A stretch of 64,000 nucleotides of DNA from Clostridioides sp. GTDB lineage: Bacteria > Bacillota > Clostridia > Peptostreptococcales > Peptostreptococcaceae. Positions 28,680-37,131 of the stretch are shown here, piece by piece. The stretch spans positions 36,520-100,519 of the forward strand of contig JAISJN010000010.1 of assembly GCA_031261505.1 (NCBI GenBank). The letters run 5' to 3'. The position numbers and the translations under genes are program-made. Position 1 is the stretch's first letter. The number at the start of each line of letters is the position of its first letter. Under the pieces are notes generated by a model that was not told the origin of the DNA, did no database searches, and was given only the letters and a program-made list of their open reading frames with translations.

Positions 28680-28778
28680 TATAACTTGAGGGGTATGTCC
28701 CCCCATGCTCTGCAGGTATAGAAATAAATCTCATTTCAGCGGTGGTCGAAATCTTTCGCCACGTAATCAGCATTTAAC
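28680..28778 (+). repeat. Dispersed two-hairpin repeat, copy 8
   Basis: TATAACTTGAGG start, CCCCCC-rich hairpin 1, AAATAAATCTCATTTCAGCGG and tail GTAATCAGCATTTAAC. It lies upstream of the flavodoxin promoter. Confidence 0.88.
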
Positions 28779-28802
28779 CTGGTTAAATTATTAAATCTTG
28801 AC

Positions 28803-28857
28803 TTGACAAAATCCATTTGATAATTTAATATGTAATTAGAAATGATAATCAATATCA
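28803..28857 (+). promoter_or_regulatory. Flavodoxin promoter with Fur box
   Basis: TTGACA (28803-28808), 17-base spacer, TAATAT (28826-28831). Eleven bases later comes TGATAATCAATATCA (28843-28857), which matches the 7-1-7 Fur consensus TGATAATNATTATCA at all but one position. The position over the transcription start predicts repression by iron-loaded Fur. Confidence 0.8.
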
Positions 28858-28927
28858 ATTAATCAACTATCATTTCAAAAATAAAATGGTGGTGCATCTA
28901 CAGTGCACAATACATATGGAGGCTAAT

Positions 28928-29344
28928 ATGAAAATAGTATACTGGTCAGGAACAGGAAACACAGAAGTAATGGCAGACTTAATCAAATCAGGTATAGAAT
29001 CAGCTGGAAAAGCAGCAGAAGTGATAAATGTAGCATCAGCTACACCGGACGTATTCGAGGGTGAAGAAATAATAATTCTAGGTTGCCCATCTATGGGGAG
29101 TGAAACTCTAGAAGAAAGTGAATTCGAACCATTTGTAGAAAGTATAGCATCTAAAATTTCAGGTAAAAAAATAGCATTGTTCGGTTCTTATGGTTGGGGA
29201 GACGGACAATGGATGAGAGATTGGGAAGATAGAATGAAAGGCTATGGTGGAGAACTGATAGGAGAGGGTTTAACTGTAAATGAAGCACCTGATGGCGACA
29301 CTGCCGAGGAGTGTGAAGAGTTTGGTAGAAAGATTGCAAACTAA
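28928..29344 (+). CDS. Flavodoxin
   Basis: A 138-residue electron carrier binding FMN, replacing ferredoxin when iron is short. The phosphate loop SGTGNTE is at residues 7-13. GCPSMGSETLEESEFEPF and ALFGSYGWGDGQWMRDWE carry the isoalloxazine-stacking aromatics. ATG 28928 follows ATGGAGGCTAAT; upstream in-frame codons are leader. The Fur box in its promoter fits an iron-starvation role. A DUF3793 gene overlaps its 3' end. Confidence 0.95.
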   Translation: MKIVYWSGTGNTEVMADLIKSGIESAGKAAEVINVASATPDVFEGEEIIILGCPSMGSETLEESEFEPFVESIASKISGKKIALFGSYGWGDGQWMRDWEDRMKGYGGELIGEGLTVNEAPDGDTAEECEEFGRKIAN

Positions 29345-30194
29345 GGAAAATAAAAATACTAGAGATAATCAAAGGCGATTAAATTCAGAATCGAACGAGA
29401 ATAATTTAACATATTGTAGTAAATCTGATTCAGAGTTAAACGAGAGCAATTTGGCATATTGTAGTAAATTTAATCTAGATACAAACGAGAGCAGTTTAGC
29501 ATATTGTAGTAAATCTGATCTAGAGTCAAACGAGAGCAATTTAGCTTATCAAAGACAATCTGATTCAAAGACAAATATGAGATGTTTGGAATATTACAGA
29601 CAGCTCAATTCAAAATCAGATAAGGAATATATTGAAATGTTTCTAATATACGCATTGGCTACATTGATTTCAGGGGTTAAACCAGGCACTACAGTTACTA
29701 TAAAGAAAAACAAGCGGGTGTTGTATGAAAGCTGGAGTCAATACGGTGGAGAGTTTTTAGAGAGTATTGGACTCAAGTATATATATTTGAGGGAGACAGA
29801 GTCGTGCCTAGTGGTTATGATATACGATGAAGAATCAATCATGAAATGTGTGTCAACCATGGAGCATAAAGAATTCTTATCGAAGTTAGGATATAAAGGC
29901 TTGGAGGTAGACGATTATATATCTAGATTAAAGGATAGGTATGAGCGCTACCACTGTCCACACGAGCTAGGATTATTTCTGGGAATACCAATTGAGGATG
30001 TAAAGGCCTTTATGGATTGTTCTGAGCAGAAATGTTTGATGTGTGGATATTGGAAGGTCTACTATAATCGTGAGACAGCTGAAGAATTATTCCGAAAATA
30101 CGATATGGTAAGGGACTTTGCTATAGAAAATCTAATAATCGGAAATAATTCAGTGAGTATAGTCAATTGTATAAGAGAGAACTTTATAAACTAA
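29280..30194 (+). CDS. DUF3793 family protein with N-terminal 15-residue tandem repeats
   Basis: The C-terminal ~190 residues match DUF3793: LIYALATLISGVKPGTTVTI near residue 125 and the signature CPHELGLFLGIPIEDVKAFM...KCLMCGYWKVYYN. The function is unknown; the family often accompanies flavodoxin-like genes in anaerobes. Residues about 34-108 consist of five imperfect 15-residue units of the type NESNLAYCSKSDLES, apparently a 45-bp DNA tandem expansion. The start at ATG 29280 lies inside the flavodoxin gene (65-base overlap, GGAGAGGG 11 bases upstream). No better start exists downstream before the repeats, so the N-terminus is uncertain. Confidence 0.7.
   Translation: MKHLMATLPRSVKSLVERLQTKENKNTRDNQRRLNSESNENNLTYCSKSDSELNESNLAYCSKFNLDTNESSLAYCSKSDLESNESNLAYQRQSDSKTNMRCLEYYRQLNSKSDKEYIEMFLIYALATLISGVKPGTTVTIKKNKRVLYESWSQYGGEFLESIGLKYIYLRETESCLVVMIYDEESIMKCVSTMEHKEFLSKLGYKGLEVDDYISRLKDRYERYHCPHELGLFLGIPIEDVKAFMDCSEQKCLMCGYWKVYYNRETAEELFRKYDMVRDFAIENLIIGNNSVSIVNCIRENFIN
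29381..29605 (+). repeat. 45-bp in-frame tandem repeat
   Basis: Five imperfect copies of a 45-base unit containing AACGAGAGCAATTTAGCATA, with exact 45-base spacing that keeps the frame. The middle three copies encode YCSK. Confidence 0.85.
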
Positions 30195-30220
30195 GAATAG
30201 TGTGGAATGTAAATAAGATA

Positions 30221-30299
30221 AGTAAGAAAAGAGAAGTAAAGAAAAGAAAAGAAAAGTAAAGAAAAGAAAAGTAAAGTAAAGTAAAGTAAAGTAAAGAAT
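30221..30299 (+). repeat. Pentanucleotide microsatellite (GTAAA/GAAAA)n
   Basis: A purine-rich run with a 5-base period (AGTAAAGAAAAG...GTAAAGTAAAG). It is non-coding, between the DUF3793 stop and its terminator. Confidence 0.9.
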
Positions 30300-30326
30300 A
30301 TACAAAGAGAATATAAAGAACATATA

Positions 30327-30366
30327 TGAGCGTAGTTCCAATGATTTTTGGAACTGCGCTGTTTTT
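30327..30366 (+). terminator. Terminator of the flavodoxin-DUF3793 unit
   Basis: GCGTAGTTCCA pairs with TGGAACTGCGC, followed by TGTTTTT. Confidence 0.88.
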
Positions 30367-30622
30367 AATGGTGATTTCATGATTTGAAGTTTACACTTCT
30401 AAAATGAGAATTATATCCACCAGCTATGGAGGTTATATCATATTTTTAACTTATCAAAATATTTAGATTAGATTGTATACAATTTGGGTATTAACATAGA
30501 AAGATAAATTAGCAGATTAGTCATTTAAATATAAGGCATAAATACACGAGCATAATTAATTTCAGATGATAAAATAATTAACATAAACAATCACAAGACA
30601 AATTTCAGAAAGGGTGTGTAAT
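30367..30622. other. AT-rich leader of the rubredoxin-FAD gene
   Basis: Contains a short hairpin around TATCCACCAGCTATGGAGGTTATA near 30414-30437, possibly a fossil hairpin 1 of the dispersed repeat. No clear promoter assigned. Confidence 0.3.
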
Positions 30623-32440
30623 ATGAAAAAGTGGAAATGTAAAGTTTGTGGGTATATACACGATGGAGAAATGCCACCTGAGGTGTGTCCAGTTTGTGGA
30701 GCAGGAAAGGAATCATTCGTGCTTGTAGACGAAGTAGGTAATGAATTAAGCGAACCACATGAGTCTGAGGAATCATTTGAATCACAAGGACTAAGGCAAT
30801 CACAAGAATTAGAGGAAGATAAATATTTTTCACTAGAAGCTGATGTATTAGTGGTTGGAAGTGGAGCTGCGGCATTTTCAGGTGCAGTGACGGCTAGAGA
30901 GAATGGTGCCAGTGTAATAATGCTTGAAAAGGCTAAAGAGACTGGGGGAACTACAGCTAGAAGTGGTGGAGGATTTTGGACACCGCTGAATAGATGGCAG
31001 AAGGAAAATGGATATGAGGACAATAGAGAAGATGCTCTAAGGTATATGGCGAGGTATTCGTACCCAAATCTATACAATTCAGATGCTGAATATTTTGGAA
31101 TACCAAAGAGTAGATATGAATTGATGGAAGCCTATGTAGACAACGCATCTGACATGGCTACATACTTTGATGAAATAGGTGCATTGCATTCAATTGGTGA
31201 AATCAACTGGACAGGAAATGCACAAGTAGATTATATGGATCATCTAATAGAAAACAAAGGAATTAGGGGAAGAACCCTATATCCAAGGGATGAAGATGGT
31301 AAGATAAAAATCTCGGGTGCTGAACTAATAAGGCAGATGGAAAAATGGTCTAGAGAGCACGGGGTGGAAATAATCACTGGATGTGAGGTAGTTAAAATTA
31401 ACCAAGGAGATACAGGTAAGGTTATAGGTATAGAAGCAATAATAAACGACAAGAGATATATATTTAAAGCTAATAAAGGTGTAATATTCGGAAGTGGGGG
31501 ATATTCACACAATGCAGATTTGATGCTTCAATGGCAAAGAGGTCCTCATTACGGCGGCTGTAGTGTTCCTACAAACACAGGAGACCTTGTGCGTATATCT
31601 GGAAACATAGGTGCACAAATGGGAAATACTCCTGGTGCTTTCAGAGCACAGAGTATGATAGAAGCATATCTAGAAAATCCAGGAGGTTCATCGAATGTGT
31701 TCTACGTACCTGGGGATTCGATGTTTATAGTAAATAAATACGGCGAACGCATAGTCGATGAAAAACGTAATTACACTGATAGAACGATGATTCATTTTGT
31801 TTGGGACCCAGAGCGAGCAGAGTGGAAGAACATGCTTACATTCATGTTATTTGACTCGAGATGTGCAACTATTTGGCAGGGATACCCACCGTTTCCAATA
31901 GCAGGTCAGCACATGCCGTACTTGATAAAGGGTGATTCATTTGAATCATTAGAAAAGGAAATAAGAGCTCATTTAAAAGAAATAGGCGAACACACAGGTG
32001 GATTCGAATTAGATGACTCATTTACTGAAAATCTCAAGGACACTATTGAGAAATTCAATGGATATGCGAGATCAGGAGATGATAAAGATTTCAATAGAGG
32101 AAATTATACTTACGATAGAGAGTGGACTACATTTCCACCGACAGTACCAGGTGTACAGTGGCCTCCAGAGGATTCGAAAAATATCACAATGTATCCAATA
32201 GGTGAAGGTCCTTATTACGCTATTATTTTGGCAGCAGGTACTCTAGACACTAATGGTGGACCTGTGATAGATTCAAAAGGCCGCATCTTAGATTGGAGTG
32301 GAAATCCGATAGAAGGACTCTACGGCGCTGGAAACTGCATTGCAAGTCCAACTGCAAATGCTTATTGGGGTGCAGGAAGTACAATTGGACCAGCCATGAC
32401 ATTTGGATATATATCAGCTCACAACTGTTTAAAATTATAG
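30623..32440 (+). CDS. Rubredoxin-domain FAD-dependent oxidoreductase (fumarate reductase/ketosteroid dehydrogenase-like)
   Basis: A 605-residue two-domain enzyme. Residues 1-37 are a rubrerythrin-type rubredoxin domain with CKVCGYIHDG and CPVCGAG binding one iron. An acidic linker follows. From about residue 74 the FAD_binding_2 domain starts with VLVVGSGAAAFSGAVTARENGA and GGTTARSGGGFW, and ends with LYGAGNCIASPTANAYWGAG. This is the flavocytochrome c/3-ketosteroid dehydrogenase fold, which reduces or desaturates C=C bonds. The rubredoxin presumably delivers electrons to the FAD; the substrate is unknown. ATG 30623 is chosen (AAAGGGTG 8 bases upstream) over GTG 30614. No secretion signal. 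Confidence 0.9.
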   Translation: MKKWKCKVCGYIHDGEMPPEVCPVCGAGKESFVLVDEVGNELSEPHESEESFESQGLRQSQELEEDKYFSLEADVLVVGSGAAAFSGAVTARENGASVIMLEKAKETGGTTARSGGGFWTPLNRWQKENGYEDNREDALRYMARYSYPNLYNSDAEYFGIPKSRYELMEAYVDNASDMATYFDEIGALHSIGEINWTGNAQVDYMDHLIENKGIRGRTLYPRDEDGKIKISGAELIRQMEKWSREHGVEIITGCEVVKINQGDTGKVIGIEAIINDKRYIFKANKGVIFGSGGYSHNADLMLQWQRGPHYGGCSVPTNTGDLVRISGNIGAQMGNTPGAFRAQSMIEAYLENPGGSSNVFYVPGDSMFIVNKYGERIVDEKRNYTDRTMIHFVWDPERAEWKNMLTFMLFDSRCATIWQGYPPFPIAGQHMPYLIKGDSFESLEKEIRAHLKEIGEHTGGFELDDSFTENLKDTIEKFNGYARSGDDKDFNRGNYTYDREWTTFPPTVPGVQWPPEDSKNITMYPIGEGPYYAIILAAGTLDTNGGPVIDSKGRILDWSGNPIEGLYGAGNCIASPTANAYWGAGSTIGPAMTFGYISAHNCLKL

Positions 32441-32537
32441 ATAATAGATGTTTATATTGATATATCATCCTAATAAAAATAGGGTGATTGGAAGATGAGA
32501 AGTGTTTGTAAAGATTTATCTATGGATATACATAGGT

Positions 32538-32583
32538 AAAAGAGCTCACTAGAATATTTAATTATTTTATGTGAGCTCTTTTT
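32538..32583 (+). terminator. Terminator after the rubredoxin-FAD gene
   Basis: AAAGAGCTCAC pairs with GTGAGCTCTTT, followed by TTTT. Confidence 0.9.
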
Positions 32584-32669
32584 ACGCTGAGGTGTAGAAT
32601 AAAAATTATAAACGTCAAAATTTAATAATTAATTTAGTAGAAAATATAGGATATATGTATTATTATGGT

Positions 32670-32766
32670 TATAATTTGAGAGAATAGCCCCTCACTACAT
32701 AGGTGGAGGGAATAAATCTCATTTCAGTGGTGGTTGAAATCCTCCACCACGCAATCACCATTTAAA
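32670..32766 (+). repeat. Dispersed two-hairpin repeat, copy 9
   Basis: TATAATTTGAGAGAATAG, hairpin CCCTCAC...GGTGGAGGG, AATAAATCTCATTTCAGTGG, second stem GGTGGTTGAAATCCTCCACC, and tail GCAATCACCATTTAAA. It ends 26 bases before the next start. Confidence 0.92.
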
Positions 32767-32792
32767 ATTATTTAATCAAAGGGAGAATAACT

Positions 32793-34064
32793 GTGAATAT
32801 TTTATTATTTGGATTAGATTTACACGCAAATAGGATATATTTAAATTACTTATCTAAACAGAAACCATTGAAAAAGTTAATTGTTGTTGATTTAAAACGC
32901 GATAGTGAAAAAATAGTTAAAATTTTAAACGAGTATAATTTCGACTATGAATTGCTTTTATTTGAGCAATACTAAAGAAATCCTGAGAAATTAGATATCA
33001 AACAGCAGGAAGAGATAACAGAAAAAATAAAAAAATATAATATAACTAAGGCAATAATTTCTACAGATCAGAGAAATCGTAAATTATATATTGATTATTG
33101 CTTAGAGAATGGTTTAGATATACTGTGCGACAAGCCTATAGCAGAATCTTTATACGCTAATACTGGATTTGGAGCAAATAAAATTTTAGAGGATTATTAT
33201 GAGTTAGTTAATAAGTATAAGAATAGCAATAGTAAAATGTTCGAGATACAAACATCGAAAAGGGAGCATAAAGGATATAAGTACATATGGAATTATGTAA
33301 ATGACATAGTGGAACGTTTTAATGTTCCTATAACAAAAATAAAGATAAGCAATAGTGATGGTAATTGGAATATGCATGGTAAATTAATGCATAGCGGTTA
33401 TCATTTTTTAGATTTATTAGCTTATTTTATGGAAATAAATACGAAGAATGGATTTATAGAAAATAGACAAAAAATTCATGTGTCAGATTATAGGTTAAAT
33501 GATTTTTATGCTTATTTCGGAAAAGAATTTAATAAAAAATTAGGTTTTGAGTATAAGGAAGAGGTATATGAAAATCTCGATGTAATAAAAAATTTTGGAG
33601 AACTAGAGCTGACATCAATAATTGAATATTTAGATTCAAATGATAATATTATAACTACAGCAGTACTTGATTTATCACAAAATGCATTCTGTGGACAGTC
33701 GTGGCTTGAATCACCGGAAAATACTTACAAAGGCAATGGGATGATTAGACATGAGATATTCGATATTACAGTTGGACCGTTGTTAAATATAAAAATGTTT
33801 AGTTTAGAATTATCTGAAATTAAAATTGAAACTGAATCCACTAAAGACATTTGTGAATCAGAGCATTTTGAGATCCATATTTTTAACAACTCGAATATTA
33901 CAGGAAATAAGCCCTTTGAAACCATAACATTAAATGATATAAATAAAAAAGTACTTCGTGAAGCTACGAAAAATTCTTATACTCAAAATGAAGAGTCTAT
34001 TTATTCAGTGTTGGACGATTTTCTGTATAAAGGAATTTCTAATTCAAATATTCTAGCTCATTAA
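32793..34064 (+). pseudogene. Gfo/Idh/MocA-like oxidoreductase with in-frame stop
   Basis: One continuous frame of 423 codons broken only by TAA at 32973-32975. The first 60 codons (GTG start behind AAAGGGAGAA) form the beta-alpha-beta of an NAD(P)-binding Rossmann fold (MNILLFGLDLHANRIYLNYL; KLIVVDL). Past the stop, ILCDKPIAESLYANTGFG resembles the E-K-P-motif of Gfo/Idh enzymes, and HGKLMHSGYHFLDLLAYFM contains the conserved His region. A restart at ATG 33237 would lack the cofactor domain. A Nudix gene follows after 15 bases, suggesting a two-gene unit. Either a nonsense mutation or a read error. Confidence 0.7.
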
Positions 34065-34079
34065 AAGAGTATTAGATTA

Positions 34080-34532
34080 TTGCATGATTTAGAATTGAAT
34101 TTGGGCAAGAGATTTGAAAGTAATAATTTCAGATTCTCAGTTGAGGATATAGTGGTATTTGAAGATAAAGTTTTAGTATGCAAAAGAGATGATAAACTAC
34201 CTATAGCTCCAGGTTTTTGGAATGTTCCAGGTGGAAAAGTTAAGTACGCTGAAGGAATAGAAGAAGCTTTGATTAGAGAGGTCAAAGAGGAGACTAATTT
34301 AAATGTAAAAGAACCTATATATCTAGGGTGCCATTTTATAAATAAGGAGCATAAGAGGCTCGTTTATACATATTACTGCGAATTTGATAACATTGATGAT
34401 TTTACAATAGATTATTCAGAGTTTCAAGAATATAAATGGATTACATTTAACGATACTTATGAACTAGATAGTTTAAGTAGAAAATTAAAGGATCACATTA
34501 AACATATTTTAGAGAAGAATACCGAAAAATAG
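34080..34532 (+). CDS. Nudix hydrolase
   Basis: A 150-residue Nudix protein. The box GGKVKYAEGIEEALIREVKEETNL (about residues 56-79) is complete. FWNVPGGK before it and YTYYCEFDNIDDFTIDYSEFQEYKWI after it resemble sugar-nucleotide or CoA-type Nudix enzymes rather than MutT. The start is a TTG at 34080 with a weak ribosome binding site, probably coupled to the upstream oxidoreductase gene. The substrate is unknown. Confidence 0.8.
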   Translation: MHDLELNLGKRFESNNFRFSVEDIVVFEDKVLVCKRDDKLPIAPGFWNVPGGKVKYAEGIEEALIREVKEETNLNVKEPIYLGCHFINKEHKRLVYTYYCEFDNIDDFTIDYSEFQEYKWITFNDTYELDSLSRKLKDHIKHILEKNTEK

Positions 34533-34560
34533 CTAAGGTAAATGAGGTCAAAAGTGAGGT

Positions 34561-34751
34561 GATTGATAAATATGGGATAAAAGGATGTTTCTTACCACCA
34601 GAAAAACACTGTTATTGAAAATAGTTATCAACCGTCTAATATCTCGTATCACAAAACCGAGGAATAATCTATAAGGGCATTTCTTAATCTGTATTTTGAT
34701 ATATCATATCCGGAATTCTACAAAGAGGCAATGAAAGAACTAAACCAATAG
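34561..34751 (+). pseudogene. Decayed duplicate of the small gene at 35930
   Basis: Near-identical blocks to the 35930 gene at both ends: ATTGATAAATATGGGATAAA and TTCTTACCACCAGA at the start, and CAATGAAAGAACTAAA plus the same terminator at the end. The first codons are deleted and the middle is frameshifted and shortened. Confidence 0.8.
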
Positions 34752-34777
34752 AAAGCACTTACAATTGTAGGTGCTTT
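34751..34777 (+). terminator. Terminator of the decayed duplicate
   Basis: GAAAGCACTTACAATTGTAGGTGCTTTC, nearly perfect hairpin. The same hairpin follows the intact copy. Confidence 0.75.
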
Positions 34778-34961
34778 CTAATACCTAAAAATACTCTTTT
34801 AAATATTTGCGAGAAGAAAGAAGAAAGTAACTCACACAAGGGGGAGCGCATAAACTTTAGAGTGTTAAAGGGAGCGAAGGAATTTAAAACGCTTTGCATT
34901 AGGAGATAAATTTCCTTAATGGGGTGCTTATGCAGAAAAGAAGAGGGCGAGGGTGTATATC

Positions 34962-35379
34962 GTGAAAACGTTGAAAAAGAATGAATATGATAAAACTGTT
35001 ATAGAGATATTAAAACGATATAAGTACTTGAAATTCAGAGTATCAGAACATGAACAAATGAAGTTAAATCCATACAAAGATAAGACTATAAAGGCTATAA
35101 CCTATAGTGATATATCACCTATGAAAACAAATAAAATAAACGACGGTGTGGCTGACTGGATAACATATAAATTAGATACTATGCAAGATATAGATTATGA
35201 GATTGAGAAAAACAGAAGAGTGATGACAAGGCTTGATAAAGCTGTAGAGAGTTTGGAAGAGGAATATAGGGATATAAGTTTATTATAAATATATAGAGTG
35301 CTTAGAATGGCAACAGATAGTCGATACACTTTGCTATAGCGAAAGAACATTAAGAGATAAAAGGAAGGAGGCTATATGA
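34962..35379 (+). pseudogene. ArpU/RinA-like phage transcriptional regulator, frameshifted
   Basis: The first frame (GTG 34962, GAGGGTG upstream) encodes 108 residues resembling the N-terminal helical part of ArpU/RinA-type late regulators of phages, ending LEEEYRDISLL-stop at 35288. Removing one A near 35273 joins it to a second frame reading VYYKYIECLEWQQIVDTL and CYSERTLRDKRKEAI-stop (35379), the expected C-terminal helix-turn-helix. Total about 139 residues. This marks the 34.5-37.2 kb patch as phage-derived. The shift could be decay or a base-calling error. Confidence 0.7.
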
Positions 35380-35464
35380 AACCTTTCTATATCGTTATTC
35401 GGTATGGAAGCGTTGGGAGATTATGAATAACTATCATATATATTTGATATAGGAGGTCAAGAGT

Positions 35465-35752
35465 ATGGAAGAGGCGGAGAAGAAGTCAAAGAAGCTTAAT
35501 AAGAAACAAATTGACTGGCTAAAGTTATACGGCTATACGTTGACTACTGTATCAGAACATGAGGAAGAAGCAAGGCAAATAAAGGAGTATATACATGATA
35601 ACTTTATTTATGAATACAACTTTTATGTGAATTTAGATGTGAAGAGGAAGGCAGAAAAGATATATAAAGAGCAGTACGGGAATGATCTTAAATGTTACAG
35701 AGGTAAGTTTAATAAGATAAAACGAAAGTTAATAGAAGAAATGAATATCTAA
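35465..35752 (+). CDS. Small charged protein of unknown function
   Basis: A 95-residue, Lys/Glu/Tyr-rich, helical protein with no family I recognise. It has a strong AGGAGGTCAAGAGT site before the ATG, and its own terminator, so it is likely translated. Located between the phage-type regulator and the 35930 gene, it is probably part of the same acquired patch. Confidence 0.55.
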   Translation: MEEAEKKSKKLNKKQIDWLKLYGYTLTTVSEHEEEARQIKEYIHDNFIYEYNFYVNLDVKRKAEKIYKEQYGNDLKCYRGKFNKIKRKLIEEMNI

Positions 35753-35782
35753 GGTCGTGAAATGCGACTTTAGGTATAGTGT

Positions 35783-35812
35783 AAAGGGTGTAACGAAATG
35801 CGACACCCTTTT
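35783..35812 (+). terminator. Terminator after the 95-residue protein gene
   Basis: AAAGGGTGT pairs with ACACCCTTT, followed by T and TATGTT. Confidence 0.8.
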
Positions 35813-35929
35813 ATGTTAGCTATTTATCATACGAGAACCTCACAAAACCTCACTTAAAAAACTATATATGATTAATACGTTTGAAGAGTCCTAAAATTTG
35901 AAGAATAATAACATTGAGGAGGTGCTCAA

Positions 35930-36205
35930 ATGACAATTGAAAGATTGAAAGAATTAATTGATAAATATGGGATAAAAGAATATTTCTTACCACCAGATAT
36001 ACACAGTATATATGAAGTAGCGGCTGGAATAAAAAAAGATGGAAATAAATATAAAGTTTGTCGAGAGGAACGTTATGAACCTTTCGACATTTCGTATCAT
36101 AATAGCGAATCAGAGGCTGTAGAAGCGTTTATAAAACTTTATTCTAGTGGAGTAGATGGGACAATCAACTTCTACAAAGAAGCAATGAAAGAACTAAACA
36201 AATAG
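35930..36205 (+). CDS. Small acidic protein, possible immunity-type
   Basis: A 91-residue soluble protein (RLKELIDKYGIKEYFLPPDI; FDISYHNSESEAVEAFIKLY) with a strong GAGGAGGTGCTCAA site. I do not recognise the family. A decayed paralogue with the same terminator lies 1.4 kb upstream. Tandem copies, small size and acidic nature resemble immunity genes of toxin systems, but no toxin gene is visible, so this is only a suggestion. Confidence 0.6.
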   Translation: MTIERLKELIDKYGIKEYFLPPDIHSIYEVAAGIKKDGNKYKVCREERYEPFDISYHNSESEAVEAFIKLYSSGVDGTINFYKEAMKELNK

Positions 36206-36235
36206 AAAGTACTTACAATTGTAGGTGCTTTTTTA
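36205..36235 (+). terminator. Terminator after the 91-residue protein gene
   Basis: GAAAGTACTTACAATTGTAGGTGCTTTTTT, the same hairpin as at 34751 with a longer T-run. Confidence 0.85.
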
Positions 36236-36271
36236 GTGCACGGATTTAACACGATAGAGGAGTGATCTAAA

Positions 36272-36346
36272 ATGAGTACTGATGGTTTAGTTGTTGGAAA
36301 ATCTAAATTCACACCGTACAGTATATGGAATGTGAGAACCTTATAA
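36272..36346 (+). CDS. Possible 24-residue peptide
   Basis: ATG 36272 follows GAGGAGTGATCTAAA at good spacing and runs 24 codons to TAA. No homology recognised. It may be the truncated start of a lost gene, since 36346-36860 holds only fragmentary frames. Confidence 0.3.
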   Translation: MSTDGLVVGKSKFTPYSIWNVRTL

Positions 36347-36377
36347 AACCTAAGGTTAAAAACTTGACATATTGGAC

Positions 36378-36860
36378 GCCCCAAAAATTGGGGTCGTTAA
36401 ATACTGGGTGGAGTCAAGCTATAAAAAGATATGTATGCTTACATTCCTTACACCCTAAAAAGGGCATTCACTTATACGATGAAAGCCTAGATACAATACC
36501 AAAGCGATTTTACTTTGGTTAACCGAGCCAATAGTGGATTCGTTAAATACAAAGCTGATGTATATTATTACTTGAGTACTGGAATGATTCAGATGTAGCT
36601 GATACCGACACCCGAAAGTTTAATAATATCAGATGTGAAAGATATTCACACCTAAAATACTATGCCATGTAAAAGGGGGTGTACATTACGTTCAGCCCTC
36701 TTCTGGATCTAATATATGACAAAAATGTGATAAACCTGTCAAAACCTTACCTAAAAAAGTATAAGGTTGATATATGCTAAAGTTTCATTTCATGAGATAT
36801 AGGCAATTATAATTACAAAAAACAATTATTTAAAAAGATATGGAACGAAATAAAACAAAA
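36378..36860. other. Fragmentary non-coding stretch
   Basis: No convincing gene. A frame at 36325-36522 lacks a ribosome binding site. Small hairpins (CCCCAAAAATTGGGG near 36380, CAAAG...CTTTG near 36503) are present. Confidence 0.4.
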
Positions 36861-36864
36861 TGGA

Positions 36865-36893
36865 TTGAAAAATAATCAAAATGATGTTATACT
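36865..36893 (+). promoter_or_regulatory. Promoter for the putative antitoxin RNA
   Basis: TTGAAA, 17-base spacer, TATACT. It points towards the 3' end of the convergent toxin gene. Confidence 0.7.
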
Positions 36894-36899
36894 TTTAGT

Positions 36900-37024
36900 A
36901 AGAAATGAACATAATAAAAACACAGAGGGAATGTCGTTTTATTGTTAGTAGAATGATGTGCCCTAGTTTAAAATCAATAGGTTATTTATCATCACCACTC
37001 TTACGACCAATAAGAGTGGTTTTT
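36900..37024 (+). ncRNA. Putative antisense antitoxin RNA of a type I module
   Basis: A predicted ~125-base transcript from the promoter at 36865-36893 to a terminator formed by ACCACTCTTA and TAAGAGTGGT with five T (36994-37025). It contains no likely coding frame. Its 3' ~43 bases are complementary to the 3' end of the toxin mRNA on the other strand, the arrangement of type I toxin-antitoxin pairs in Clostridioides difficile. Predicted from promoter, terminator and overlap only. Confidence 0.55.
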
Positions 37025-37131
37025 ACTTTATCAAAAAGTAATGCTACTAGTCTAATAGCAATTTCAGTTATAAATGCAGTTGCAAATATACCCAATATAC
37101 TACCAGACAAGTTTATCAAATGTTTTAGCAT
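36982..37131 (-). CDS. Small hydrophobic peptide, candidate type I toxin
   Basis: A 49-residue peptide: a hydrophobic helix (residues about 5-32, LINLSGSILGIFATAFITEI and following) and a basic tail (KVKTTLIGRKSGDDK). The ATG at 37131 has an excellent AAGGGAGGTGAT site; codons further upstream are not needed. A TATAAT (37227-37232, minus strand) lies about 95 bases upstream. Size, membrane helix, basic tail and the antisense RNA over its 3' end match membrane toxins of type I systems. A phage holin-like or other small membrane peptide is the alternative. Confidence 0.6.
   Translation of the reverse strand: MLKHLINLSGSILGIFATAFITEIAIRLVALLFDKVKTTLIGRKSGDDK

Larger units (their letters stand above)
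35834..36777 (+). repeat. Three diverged copies of a ~40-base motif
   Basis: Copies at 35834-35869, 36336-36375 and 36732-36777 share the pattern ACCT-N3-AAAACCT-N4-TAAAAA followed by an A/T-rich stretch. They lie only within the acquired patch, and may be regulatory sites or duplication scars. Confidence 0.45.

Noticed and set aside
36325..36522. 65-codon frame in the acquired patch
   Set aside because: No ribosome binding site, and it overlaps one of the triplicated motifs and several hairpins.
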